Assembly (NCBI GenBank): GCA_035236585.1
Contig: CP141139.1
Coordinates: 41,239,217 to 41,303,216, forward strand
Source: Warburgia ugandensis
Lineage: Eukaryota; Streptophyta; Magnoliopsida; Canellales; Canellaceae
Length of the DNA: 64,000 nucleotides
Direction of reading: 5' to 3'
In this document: positions 22,301-33,362 of the stretch, piece by piece
Layout of the letters: the number at the start of each line of letters is the position of its first letter
Numbering within the stretch: the stretch's first letter is position 1
Translations under genes and position numbers: made by a program
The notes under the pieces: generated by a model
Told to the model about the DNA's origin: nothing
The model's database searches: none
Seen by the model: only the letters and a program-made list of their open reading frames with translations

Positions 22301-24238
22301 AGGAGAAAAAAGATAGATTGTGGTGTAGCTTCTCCACAAGGTGAAATTTTAGTTTACATGAACTTGTGAACATGCATACGTGGGAACAAACATGGGTCCA
22401 ATTGTGCAAAGCTCAATTACAAGTCGGGAATTTGAATAAGGGGGAAAGAGTGTCATACCTCTAAATGCATAATTACGATGAGTAAATCCATACAGTTTCA
22501 AAAAATTTGGGTATTTTTTTATTCACTTAGTGTATGTTTTAAGGGTAATGAAAAAAAATTTGAATGAGCATGTTGAGAAATTAGATTAGGATAACCTCTT
22601 AAAGTTTATTATTAAGTTAATTTGGATGTTTAGATCTAAAATTTTTGAGGAAAAAGACAAATTTAAAAGTCACACTTATATAACATTAAGTGATCTTGCA
22701 AAGGAAAAAATGTAAACTAAAAGAAAAAAGGTGTTAGATTAAGGAACTAGTGAGATTAATAATAGGTCAAGGTCCTATCCTAAATTCCACCTAAAACCCT
22801 TAGGAGAATTCCAATTAATTACCAAGAAATTTTAAAATAGGAAAATTGCTATTTAGGATACATTTGCGGAATATACCGTGAACTGGATATAATTAAATAT
22901 GGTTAGTTAAATAAGAGATTATACTTGAAAATACACTTTAAGTGGATTAGTCTAGTGAGATTTAATCTGGACCATCCACACTGAGGACACTAGCCAAAGG
23001 TAGCTAGCTCCCCATATGTCTTTCATTTCCCACATGCATAATAGAAAAACATGGTATAAAATGAAAATAAACATCTGTTGAAGAAATTTTCAGCCAATAA
23101 TGAACTAGTGAGGGAGAGGAAAATATAAATGAGGAAGAAAAAGAGGAATTTGGGAGGAAGAAGTGAGTAGGAAAGGGAGAGGAAAGTTTGAGGAATGAAA
23201 TGGAATATAGAGAAAGGAAAGTCAAATGCTAGAGAAGGAAAAAAAAGCTATATTGTGGTGTAGCTTCTCCGAAAGGTGAAGTTTCAGTTTACGTGAACTT
23301 GTGAACATGCATACATGGGAACAAACATGGGTCCAACTATGCAAAGCTCAATTACAAGTCGGGAATTTGAATAAGGGGGAAAGAGTGTCATACCTCTAAA
23401 TGCATAATTCTGATGAGTAAATCCATACAGTTTCAAAAAATTTGGGCATTTTTTTATTCACTTAGTGTATGTTTTAAGTGTAATGGTGAAAAATTGAATG
23501 AGCTTGTTGAGAAATTAGATTAGGATAAACTCTTAGAGTTTATTATTTAGTTAATTTAGATGTTTAGATATAAAATTTCCAAGGAAAAAGAGGAATTTAA
23601 AAGTCACACTAATATAACATTAAGTGACCTTTCTAAGGAAAAATGTAAACTAAAAAAAAAAAAGGTGTTAGATTGAGGAACTAGTGAGATTAATAATAGG
23701 TCAAGGTCCTATCCTAAACTCCACCTAAAACCCTTAGGAGAATTCCAATTAATTAGCATGGAATTTTAAAATAGGTAAATTACTATCTAGGATATATTTG
23801 CAAAATATACCATGAACTGGATATAATTAAATATGGATAGTTAAATAAAATGTTATAAATGAAAATACAGTTGATGTGGATTAGTCCAGTGGGATTTAAT
23901 CTAGACCATCCATGTTGGAGACACTAGCCAAAGGTAGCTGGCTCCCCACATCTTTCATTTCCCACATGCATAAATGAAAAACATGGTATAAAATGAAAAC
24001 AAACATCTATTGAAGAAATTTTCAGCCAATAATGAACGAGGGAGAGGAAAATATAAATGAGGGAGAAAAAGAGGAATTTGAGAGGAAGAAGTGAGCAGGA
24101 AAAGGAGGGGAATGTCTGAGGAATGAAATGGAATATAGAGAAAGGAAGCTCAAATGCTAGTGAAGGAGAAAAAGCTAGATTATGGTGCAGCTTCTCCACA
24201 TGGTGAAGTTTCAGTTTGCATGAACTTGTGAGCTTGCA
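16334..24238 (+). repeat. Tandem array of about 935 bp LTR-derived units (nine copies, two truncated)
   Basis: Unit starts (TGTCATACC or variants) are at 16334, 17268, 18124, 19642, 20577, 21516, 22451 and 23386. One further 5'-truncated unit is joined at about 18768. Most spacings are 934-939 bp; 17268-18123 is 856 bp because of a short internal deletion. Each unit consists of nt 1 to about 911 of the family A LTR, cut at GGGATTTGAAT and joined to AAGGGGGAAAGAG, which is the PPT that precedes the next unit. The LTR's 3' half and primer-binding site are absent. The array ends at 24238 within a unit, abutting a - strand Athila-like element. The last unit's end (GAGCTTGCAC) resembles the complete LTRs more than the other units do. 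Confidence 0.9.
18124..19641 (+). repeat. Two deleted units inside the array
   Basis: Unit 18124 breaks off at about 18767 in the TTCTTCTGGC region. It is joined directly to position ~60 of the next unit (GCATTTTTTTATTTACTTAG), which then runs normally to 19641. A single deletion spanning a unit boundary explains this. It shows the array has been edited after its formation. Confidence 0.75.
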
Positions 24239-24512
24239 CTAGTTCACCATATCTCCATACTAGGGTAATTAAGAAATGTGCATTAACTATTCATCAGGAA
24301 GGATTCAGTTATAGGCACATTGTCGTTAGTGTGGTCCACCACTAACCTGCATAAGTGGTTTGTTACAACATTTTTGGAACCTTTCTTGTCTAGAATTTCT
24401 AGGTCAAATTCTTGTAGCAGTAGCATCCAAATGATTAGCGTGGGTTTCATATCCATTTTAAAAAGAAGATACTTCAGAGCCACATGATCTAGGTATACTA
24501 TGATTAATCATA
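24239..24512 (-). pseudogene. pol: Duplicated RNase H tail of the Athila-like element
   Basis: On -, the frame at 24483-24283 reads LLQEFDLEILDKKGSKNVV and then TNHLCRL. This is the conserved end of the Athila/Tat RNase H domain (normally ending DHLSRL). The same segment occurs again at 24568-24838 with a 327 bp offset, so the end of RNase H is present twice. The left edge is the junction with the tandem array, and integrase is missing beyond it. Confidence 0.75.
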
Positions 24513-24567
24513 AACCTTTTTCTATTTTGTTCTATTCAATGATTAGGCATTTGTCCTATAACAAGGT

Positions 24568-25700
24568 AGTTCACTATATCTCCGTACCTAGGTAACTAAG
24601 AAATATACATTGACAACTCATCCGAAAAGGATTCAGTTATAGGCACATTGTTGTTCGTGTGCTCCGCCACTAACATATATGTGTCTACTACAACATTTTC
24701 ATAACCTTTCTTGTCCCAAATTTCTAATTCAAATTCCTATAGTAGTAGTATCCAACGAATCAGCCTAGGTGTTACATCCTTTTTAGAAAGGACATATTTA
24801 GAGTCACATGATCTGACTATACTATGATTTTAGACCCTAACAAGTAGCATCTAAACTTATTCAAGGCAACCACAACAGCCAACAACTCTTTTTCTTTGGT
24901 AAAATAGTTAAGTTGTGCATCATTAAGTATTTCGTTAGTGTAGTATATCACATGTTGGAGTTTGTTAATGTGCTACCCCAAAATAGCTCCAATAAAATCT
25001 AGCATGACCTAGAAAAGAGCAAATTTGTTTCATCATCCTTGGTGGAGGAAGGTTGGCTACTAAATTCACTTTGATCTTATCCACCTCAATACCATTATGT
25101 GATATTATGTGGCTTAGAACAAAACAATGCCACTTTGCACCATAAAATGTCACTTCTCCTAGTTTAATACCAAAATTTTCTCCTGGCAACTTGCAGTTAC
25201 CAACTTCATATGATGCATGCACTCATCAAAGAAAGACCCAAATTCCAAGAATTCATCCATAAACACCGCTGGGAACCTTTCTACCATATAAAAAAATATG
25301 CTTAACATACACCTTCAGAAAGTGGCTGGAGCATTGCAAAGCCCAAAATGCATATGTCGTTAATCAAAGGTCCCAAAAGGGTAGGTGAAGGTTGTCTTCT
25401 CTTGATCCTCTTATGCTTTAGGAATCTAGTTATATTGAGAATAACCAATAAAATAATAATAATAACTATGACCGGCTAACCTCTCAAGAAATTGGTCAAT
25501 AAAATGAATAGGAAAGTGGTCTTTCATCATGGCCATGTTCAATTTTCAATTATTAAAATATACTCTCCACCCAGTGGTCATGCAAGTGGGCACTAACTCA
25601 TTGTCATTGTTCTTGATTACCATTACACTAGATTTCTTTTGTAGAACTTGAACGGGGTTGACCTAAGTGTAATCCTTCATGTAAGGATTTAATCTTCTTT
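24568..25700 (-). pseudogene. pol: Athila/Tat-type reverse transcriptase and RNase H
   Basis: Read on -, the RT begins near 25690 with a KKSSVMVIKN-like stretch and a TGWRVYFNN block. It continues through DHFPIHFIDQFLERLAGHS, then EDQEKTTFTYPFGTF, then FGLCNAPATF. The catalytic box near 25250 reads FMDE instead of FMDD. Next comes the RT-RNase H linker (frame at 25222-24965: HIISHNGIEVDKIKVNL, then NLPPPRMMKQICSFLGHARF) and the RNase H domain down to 24568. Several stops and the altered catalytic aspartate mean it is inactive. The EDQEKTTFT and SFLGHA blocks are typical of the Athila/Tat lineage. Confidence 0.88.
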
Positions 25701-26187
25701 GAGTTTCCTTGGAGGATTTACCATTTTCTTCTAGGTTGATCTAGTGCCTACACAAAGTTAGATTAATCCCCTTGATATATGCTATAGTCCATGCTAGAGC
25801 AGTCTTATGTTCCTTGAGAACATTAATCAATTTTCCTTCCTATTCTTGGTTTAAATCTAATTCTATTATTACAAGCAAGGATTCATCTTGTCTTAGATAA
25901 AAGTATTTGAGATCATTAGTCAAGGGCTTTAGGACCAAAAAATGTGGTTGCTCTATAGAGGGTAGGGGAATAGACTTTGATGAAGAGAATAGTTTGACAT
26001 AAGAGCCCCATTCGGAGGTATCCATAATTGGAGCTACAATTAAAAGGTTGTTTAACTCCTCAATGGACCTGTCTAAATCAAAATCACCATTCAAGTGCAT
26101 TATATAGGCCTCAAGTGGGGATGATGGTTGAATGTCTTGAATTAGACTCTTGATCAAATTCACTTCATAAGAATCATCAAGAATCAT
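25701..26187 (-). pseudogene. pol: Athila-like pol linker before RT
   Basis: A 115-codon frame (26187-25840) ends with HFLVLKPLTNDLKYFYL followed by DESLLVIIELDL. This corresponds to the conserved LKPLP-LKYA(F/Y)L-ETLPVII segment that sits between protease and RT in Athila/Tat polyproteins. Upstream the acidic IEELNNLL stretch has a counterpart in the element at 52456-61010 (near 57460). Confidence 0.75.
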
Positions 26188-26840
26188 TGAGGTCTAAATG
26201 TTATTGGTCAGCATTAAAGACAATGAGTTTAACTTTCATGCTATTGGAAGATAGTTTCATCATGCCATTCCTACTGTTTATAATGGTGTTGGATGTCACC
26301 AGGAATGGATATCCAAGTATAACCAAAATTTGACTACTGGGATCAAATACAGGCCAGGTGTCTAGTACAATGAAGTTTACTAGATAATAAAACCAATCGA
26401 CCTATACCAAAACATCTTCAATCAAACCACGGGGTATCTTCACAAATCTATCTGCCAATTATAGTGTGGTAGTCATTGGTTTTTGCTCACCGAGCCTTAA
26501 TTACTCCTACATAGAGTATGTCAACAAATTAACTCTGACCCTTGGGTCAAGTAGTGCCCTATCAATGACATGGTCTCCAATAATGTATGAAATTGTAAGG
26601 CACCTTAGGTTTCTAAATTCGGGTGGGGCCTTGTGTTGAATTAAAGAGCTCACCTACTCGATGAGGAAAGCTTTCTTTTATACATTGAGTTTCTCTTTCT
26701 AGTGCAAAGCTCTTTCAAAAACTTGGCATAGATGAGGACATCTTTTATTGCATTAAGCAATGGAATGTTAATTTGTACATGTTTAAATACATCCATTAGT
26801 TCGCTAAAGTTTGTGGCCTTCCTAGCCTTTCTCAATAACT
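26188..26840 (-). pseudogene. pol: Athila-like aspartic protease, inactivated
   Basis: On -, a frame at 26835-26650 reads VQINIPLLNAIKDVLIYAKF, the well-conserved block just ahead of the protease in this lineage. The protease itself is readable from about 26640 to 26290 (CLTISYIIGDH, then the active-site region, TLWLADR-like, IPRGLIEDVLV, NFIVLDTWPV, ILGYPFLVTSN). The active-site LDLGAS is replaced by LDPRVR at about 26530-26555, so the catalytic D-x-G is lost. Stops occur in frame. Confidence 0.8.
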
Positions 26841-26989
26841 AAGGAAATGGGGCATTGGGTGCACAGGGTGCCTTCACTATAGGTTCTGTAGGAGATTTCT
26901 ATCTTTTGTCCTTCTTCTATGGTTTAGTGACCTCATTTTCCCCTCCAATTTCCTTATGCTACCCTAGTTTGTTGTTGACTTAATGGCCA

Positions 26990-28420
26990 CTCCTAAGGGT
27001 GGTTATAGACTTACCTTGCTCATGAGATTTATGAGTTTAAGAACTCATCCGTATCTTACATTAGCCCTTAGGGTTAAGGATGGGATAAGCGGGGAACTGG
27101 CCTTTTCCTCTATCTTGTAGTGTAGCAGACAACTGGCTTACATGCATTTCTAACTTGGCTATGGCTTGAGAGTTGACATGGGCTGAATGTTGACTATCAT
27201 TTTGCAATTCGTGTAGGGCCAATTAGCATCTTCATTTTTCTTCAAAGATCATTCAATAAGGTCTTGTATATTTTCCTCAAAGGATGATTTCTTTGGCTGC
27301 TGAGGTTATTGGAAGATAGGTGACTAGTAGGTAATTGTGACTTTAGAAATGTTTTTATAAGGGTTAATAGATAGTCTTGCTTGGTAATTATTCTTTAACT
27401 AAGAAAAATTTGAATGCCTAGTCCATCTAGGATTATTGGTCTCAAAATACAAGTTGTTGCTAGGATTATGATATGTGTTTAAAGCATTCACTTGTTCTAA
27501 CAAATATTCGTTTAGTGCTCTATTGGATGGACAAGTCGCAGTCATGTAGGCTAGGTTGCAATAGAGAGTACAAATATCCTATGGAGGCTTAATAGATATG
27601 GTGGCCATGAGGGATTGAGACATAGTTTGAAGTTCATCCAATCTCCCATCATACTTGTCCTTTCTTTTTAATATAGAGTTGAGCTTATATGCTAGATCTA
27701 TATACACTCCAATTTCATATAGACCCCCCTTTCTTTGAAGGCTGGTTGTTTCTCTCTCTCCTATTAGAATAATCCCATTACTGGGAATTATCTACTAATG
27801 TCTGGAAAAACTCCCAGGCCTCTCTTTTATCTTTTAGCATAAGGGACCCTCCACTTGCTGCATCAACCATTTGCTTATTCTTAAATGTAAATGCCTCATA
27901 AAAGTAATGAACTTGTTGCAATTTCTCAAATCCATGATGTGGGCATTTCTACAGATGTTCGTTCCACCATTCCAGCATTCTTAATACTATTCATCATCCC
28001 TTTGTTGGAAATTTATAATTTCACTACTAAGGGCATTCCTCTTATGAACGGGGAAGTATTTTTCCAAAACTTCCTTGACAATTGGTCCCATGTGGCTTTA
28101 TCCTTGAGTGAGAATGGGAATAATCTAAGCCTAATTGAGTTATCTAAAAATATTTAGAACTTAAATGTGGCACAAATATTAAGGAACTCCTTGATATTTT
28201 GGTAAGGATCCTCCCACTCTCAACCATAAAAAGTTGGTGGAAATTGCATGACTCTTGACTTTAATTCAAAGTGGTCTACATTTGTTGAAGGTAAAGTTAT
28301 ACAGAAAGGGGTGTTAAGTTGGAGTGGCACATAGAAATCTCTAATAGATTTGACCTCAACTTTTGCTGATGGTGCAGCTGTGGGGATAAGAATTTGGCCT
28401 CTTACACCTTACCTAAGGTT
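26990..28420 (-). pseudogene. gag: Athila-like gag, degraded
   Basis: On -, the N-terminal gag core near 28160-27890 contains FPFSLKDKAT, close to the RLFPFSLKDKA block of Athila-like Gag. A C-terminal part near 27580-27390 contains a CX3CX4-like cysteine segment (CTLYCN, ATCP), EQVNALNTYHNPSNN and NNPRWTRHSNFS, matching the consensus linker YNPGWR-HPNFSW. Multiple frameshifts are present. It lies between the leader (28430-29247) and the protease, in the expected order for a - strand element. Confidence 0.75.
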
Positions 28421-29247
28421 ACGATCAACCTTTGGGTCAAAAGGTACTAGTTCTAAGTTCTAAGATCAACACCCTTGCATAAACTATCCTAATTCCTAAC
28501 TAAATGTCCTAACTATATGCTAACTCTATGTGATTTACAATCAATCCTAATAATTACTAATCGATTAGTATTTTGATTATCTTTTGTTACTGCATAGGTG
28601 GTAGCTTCTTAGATCTAAATTTAGACAGCTCCTTTTATCCAGATTTGACTACTGCTTACTAATTAGGTTCTACTTTAAAATGGTTAATACAATCCTTGTG
28701 CCAGGAGGTGTTGAGACCTCAACAAATGCCAATAGATGGCATGAAAAATTTATTTGGATTTTATGACACCCACTATAACCACAGTGCTTATAAACCACTA
28801 GACTGACAATAAATAGTGTCCTTCTAAAAGGATCTTATGAGCTCGATACCCTAAGTCTTTTTCTACTTGATTTTAAATTAATGTTTAAGTGTTGGGATCG
28901 CAACATACATGGATGTTGATTGATTCCTAGGTGGGCTAAGGATCTGGTGATAAATGTATAATGCAGAATGAAAAACAAAATTGTGCCTACCTATATGCTA
29001 CATAACAAAGGGTTAGTCACCTTAATAAATGGGATACTATAACAATAAAACCTATGCCTTGGCATTATTTGAGCTTAGGCTAGCCTTTATTAAAAGGTGA
29101 AAAAGCTAATGTTGTAGTCCTAAGTAATATATAGCATATATTGATCCATGACTCTAATCTATATGATTTATACTACCATCCACATATGCAAAATTATAAT
29201 ATATGCACTTTATTCTAGAAAATTAAAATATGGGTGAAGATTGCTAT
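28421..29247 (-). mobile_element. Leader of the - strand Athila-like element
   Basis: This is non-coding. The segment 28560-28960 is collinear with 58530-58870 on the same strand and with 5070-5400 in reverse. It separates gag from the LTR edge at 29248. A clear primer-binding site next to the LTR was not recognised, so that boundary rests on the LTR comparison with 52456. Confidence 0.6.
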
Positions 29248-31834
29248 TGTGTATATTAAGTTAACACGCAAGCACACGAATCATTTGAAATATGGCATGT
29301 TAGTGAGGTTGATCCCACGAGGAGTTGAATGGATGTGATGCTAGTGGTCCCTACTTTAAACTATCTAACCTACACAAATTTCAAGTGATCTTTGAACTAA
29401 ACTAAGAATGAAAATTAACACATGGAAATGGAAGCTATGCAAGAATTGGAAACATGCTAAAATTGAAAACTTTCATAAAAACACACTTTCCAAAAATAAA
29501 AACATTCCTAAACGAGACTTTCTAAATCTATGACACTCCCAAATTGAAAAATTTTTGAATGAAACTTTCTAAAATCATGTTTTTTTAATTTAAAATTAAA
29601 AACAATCAAACTGTCTTAATATGTAACTAATCTAACACATGGTGAACTAAACGTAACATGAATTAAACAAACTAATTGAAACATGCAAAACATGGACAAC
29701 TTGTTATGGATGGAATTTGAACTTTATGCATGGATATAACTATGGAAAAATGCATGTATGAAGCATGGAAAAGGATCATAAACTCATGAATGAACTAAAC
29801 TATCATGTAAAATATGAAACTATAGCAATGAAAGCTTAATCAAACAAGCAACTTCTTAAGGAAATCACCATGCGTGTAACCCAATAGATTGTGCGCATGA
29901 ATTTTGAAGGTGTTTCTTTGATGCAAATTCAATAGATGAATGATGGATTTGAACATGAATGATTTATATTAAGTAGCCATGAACATAAGATTAAAATCAA
30001 GTAACATAATCATAACTTTTCACCATGAACATGGAAGTAAGAATTGCATTGTTTGAATGTTTCAAACTACAAGTTTGGTATACATCCTCCAAGAGGTTGT
30101 GTGCACCATACAAGGATCACAAAACAAGCACTTATCCTCCACTCACAATCTTGATATTCAAGGGAAACTCTTATGGCATATAAGGCAATAACCAATGGAA
30201 ACTAAAGAAAAGAATGCTGGAATTCAATGGAAGCTAAAAGAGAACCAAAAGCAATGAAAGGCAAAGGGAAAAACTAGATTCAAGATGGCTTCCCTTGGCT
30301 ATCACTTCATGGGAAAACCAGCCTTGAATCTTAATCTTTTAAGGTAAGGAAAAATAAAGGAAAGCAAAGCAAAAAGTAGCATGAAAAGAATTAAGATCCA
30401 ACATGAGAAATATAGGAAGAGTAACTAACCTTAGAAGGATAAATCAAACCCCCAAAACCAGGCGTGGAACACTTTTGAAGATGCCACACACCTTAGGAAA
30501 ACTAGCAGCTACCCAAAGGAGATCCATGGAAAACAAGTAAGAGAGAGAAGAAGAGGGCTTAGGAGGAGGATGTCTCCTTCTTATGGAGGAGGCATCTTTT
30601 TCCTAAGTGTAAAGGTTGTACCTCACTTAGATCTATGCTACAGTTTTATAGTTTCTCTCCTATATTTTCTTGGTTGCCCTAATAATAAGCTATGGTGGGG
30701 ATGAAAACTTTTAACTCTGGATGGCTAGGATAGTGAGAAAGTTAGGTTTTTCAATTAGGAAACAAGGAAGTGAAGGCGACTGCCTTTTGAAGGTGGAATA
30801 GGTGGGAGATGCCACCTCTTTAGGAAGGGGCATCTCCCCCTTCAAAAGTCATTAAATACCCCACAAAACAGGAAGATGGGTGGAGTAATAAGATAAGAAA
30901 GAGATGGAGGGAATGAGGTGGAGAATTATGGTTGGTTGGGCAGTTTCCTAAGAAGTGGAGAGTGGTTGGATAGTTAGAATAGAGTTTTAGCATTGTGATA
31001 GATTTTTAGAAAGATGCAACTCTATAATAAAATTTGAAATTTGTAGTGCATCTTTGGGTGAACCGAAAATTGAGGAAAAAGTGTGAAAAACACCAAAAAT
31101 AGAAGGTTCTCATCTTATTGGTCTGCATGCCATCTAATTCTAAAATATTTTCTCTTAATTATCTTCAAAATATCTCATGGATAACTCTTTGGAATCTCCT
31201 CCAATCATAGCTTTCCATTTAGTTTAGCTTGATGGCTTACATGGCTAACTTTTAAAGTACCATTGGCTAAGCTTCATTGCTGGCTTAGGAAGCTTTCTTG
31301 GCTCCACATCTTGGCTTCAACCCTTGGCTTGAGTGGCTTCTATTGTTTGGCTTGAATTCCTTAACTTGTCACCTTGTTTTATGGCTTATGTGACTAAAGT
31401 GGCTTGAATGGCTCCCATGCAAAGGTGGTGAAAATGCATGGATTACTTCATGGGTCCCATTTGGCCACCTTTAGCTCCTTTGATTGCATTCATTGCTTGC
31501 TCTAAGATGATCTTGACATTTGGCTTGATGACTTTTAAGCTTTGACTCGACCTTTTGATCTTAATCTTCAATTTCACCCTGATCAATCATGGCCATCAGA
31601 TCATCATCTCTTCCTACAAAGAGTGAAAAACTCTAATCAAATCAAATCCTAAAATATGATTATTCATATACTTACATTGAATTATCCTTTGGACCTACAA
31701 AATATCAAACTTTTACTTCATTAGGTCAAAATTGCACATCTTATGAAATTTGGTCTGAATCCTAATTTACGCCTATAAGTTTAACACATGGATAACTAGT
31801 TGGATAATTTTTATGAAAAATTAAATACTTATCA
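29248..31834 (-). mobile_element. 5' LTR of the - strand Athila-like element (about 2.6 kb)
   Basis: Read on -, it starts TGATAAGTATTTAATTTTTC at 31834 and ends at 29248 (on +: TGTGTATATTAAG, then a CGCAAGCACAC block). It is collinear with the LTR at 52456-54903: both share the GATCCCACGA block, GTGATGCTAGTGGTCCCTAC, the CAACCTT-rich middle, the ATCTCATGGATAACTC region and the terminal ACTTATCA. The matching 3' LTR is absent because the element is truncated at 24239. Confidence 0.8.
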
Positions 31835-32227
31835 ATTGCTCACAGTGAGGTTTTCGATGATGATCAAGTGTGGGCCACCAGACCACACACTTGCCTTGTA
31901 TTATCATATCCCATTTAAAAATAAAACAAAAGTAAAATTACAATGAGCCTCACTAGAATTTCACTCAATTCATAATCTAGGAAAGCAACAAAAACCAAAT
32001 CTATATGGATAAAGCTGTGGCCCACAAGATCGCCACCACTCCTTTGCCAATTTTCATTGCACAAAAATGAAAGAGATATGGTTAATACGTGGGAAATGGC
32101 AATAAAATGCAAGAAAATGATGAAAAATCTAAACTAATGCACCCTAAGCCGAGACTAAAGGTAAATAATTTAAGGTATGATCCACTACACAAAATGTTGT
32201 GATTCCTTAAAAATAGTGCCATAAACT
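31835..32227. repeat. Segment shared with 59180-59420, at an LTR edge
   Basis: About 31840-32060 matches about 59180-59400 on the same strand (TTGCCTTGTATTATCATA vs TTGCCCTGTATTATTATA, then AATGAGCCTCACTA vs AATGGGCCTCACTA, and GATCGCCACCACT in both). It lies immediately outside one LTR at 31834 and is joined to the inner edge of the other. It is probably a non-coding part of another Athila-like variant. No coding frame is supported. Confidence 0.55.
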
Positions 32228-33362
32228 TGTGGCAATTTTCAAGTTAAACTCACAAGTGCATGAATCGGTTACAGTAATTCAAGTGACGGAGGTTCCTTCC
32301 ACGAGGAATAGAACCATTGTGTGAGAATAGTGGTCCTTAATTTATTTTACCTAGTCAAGATATTGAGAAATGTTGTCCTAAATTAAGGAAGGAACTTAAC
32401 ATAAGTGCAAAACATGTACAGATGCTAAATAAATCAAGTTTGGGATCTTTCTAAATAATGCTACCAAAGTAATGGAGACTACTATGCAAAACTAAGCAAC
32501 AATTAAATTACTCACCATGCAATGAATTCAAGAGACATAATTAACCAAGAAATCTAAGGGAAAACATCGAGAACCATGCACATGACCATAGGGTGGGACG
32601 CATGATTCTAGTGTGACTCGTACCTATGGAAGCTTGTAAATATGATGCAAATGTGTCTATGACAATGATAAGAGTGTGTGGACAGAATTGAATAACACTT
32701 AAAAATAACATCTAACACATGACATGCAAAATCTAATTCAAATAACGATGCTCAACACATGCAAACAATCAAATCTACCATTAATCAACAATTGAAATAA
32801 ACTAACCCTAAGCCACCATGAACTAAATCTATCATCCACCGAACTCTCACAATCAACCAATTAAAACACTTAAAAACAGCTGCATATCATCTAGAGTGGT
32901 ACACATGAATCCAATGAGTTTTTGGGTTGATTTGAATGCTTAATGGAATTGAAATAAAACCATGCTTGACTAATAAACTAAAGAACCAGCAGTAAACAAA
33001 TAACATAAAAACAAATTTCCACAACCAATCTAGAGAAGGAGGTGTTAATCAAATTTCCATTGATCTAAAATTAAAATACAAGGATGGTATGCACCTTTCT
33101 TGAGTTGTGCGCACCATGCTTTACAATATACTTCCAATCTAAAACTTTTCTAGTTCTCTTACTCTAATGAGCATGAAAATCAAAGGGGAAATTCCATTGG
33201 AAACTAGGTAAAACATAGGGAATAATAAGGAAAGCAAGTTAAAAGAAAAAGAAAATTAAGGTTTTAAACAAACAAGAAGACAATAATGAACAAACTAATA
33301 AAGAAAAAGAGTAAACATCAAAAGAGGAATAACAACCAACCTTTAATGGTGGAACTAAGTAA
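32228..33362 (-). mobile_element. Athila-like LTR fragment, second variant
   Basis: On + it starts TGTGGCAATTTTCAAG, followed by CTCACAAGTGCATGAATC and CCACGAGGAATAGAACC. This is the same layout as the inner ends of the LTRs at 29248 and 52456 but clearly diverged. It continues collinearly (ATGAACTAA blocks, GGTATGCACC) and stops at about 33362, where family B LTR sequence begins abruptly. The missing TGATAAG end means it is truncated. Confidence 0.6.

Noticed and set aside
16886..24199. Repeated - strand frames of 66-110 codons with SLYSISFL-type sequence, and + strand Glu/Lys-rich frames
   Set aside because: They are translations of the purine-rich block of the tandem unit. The frames vary in length from unit to unit and are not preserved.
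16334..24238. CRISPR-like or prokaryotic repeat array
   Set aside because: Units are ~935 bp with no short repeat/spacer alternation, and they derive from a plant LTR.
27891..28157. 88-codon + strand frame
   Set aside because: It is antisense to the Athila-like gag, whose - strand translation carries the recognisable FPFSLKDKAT block.
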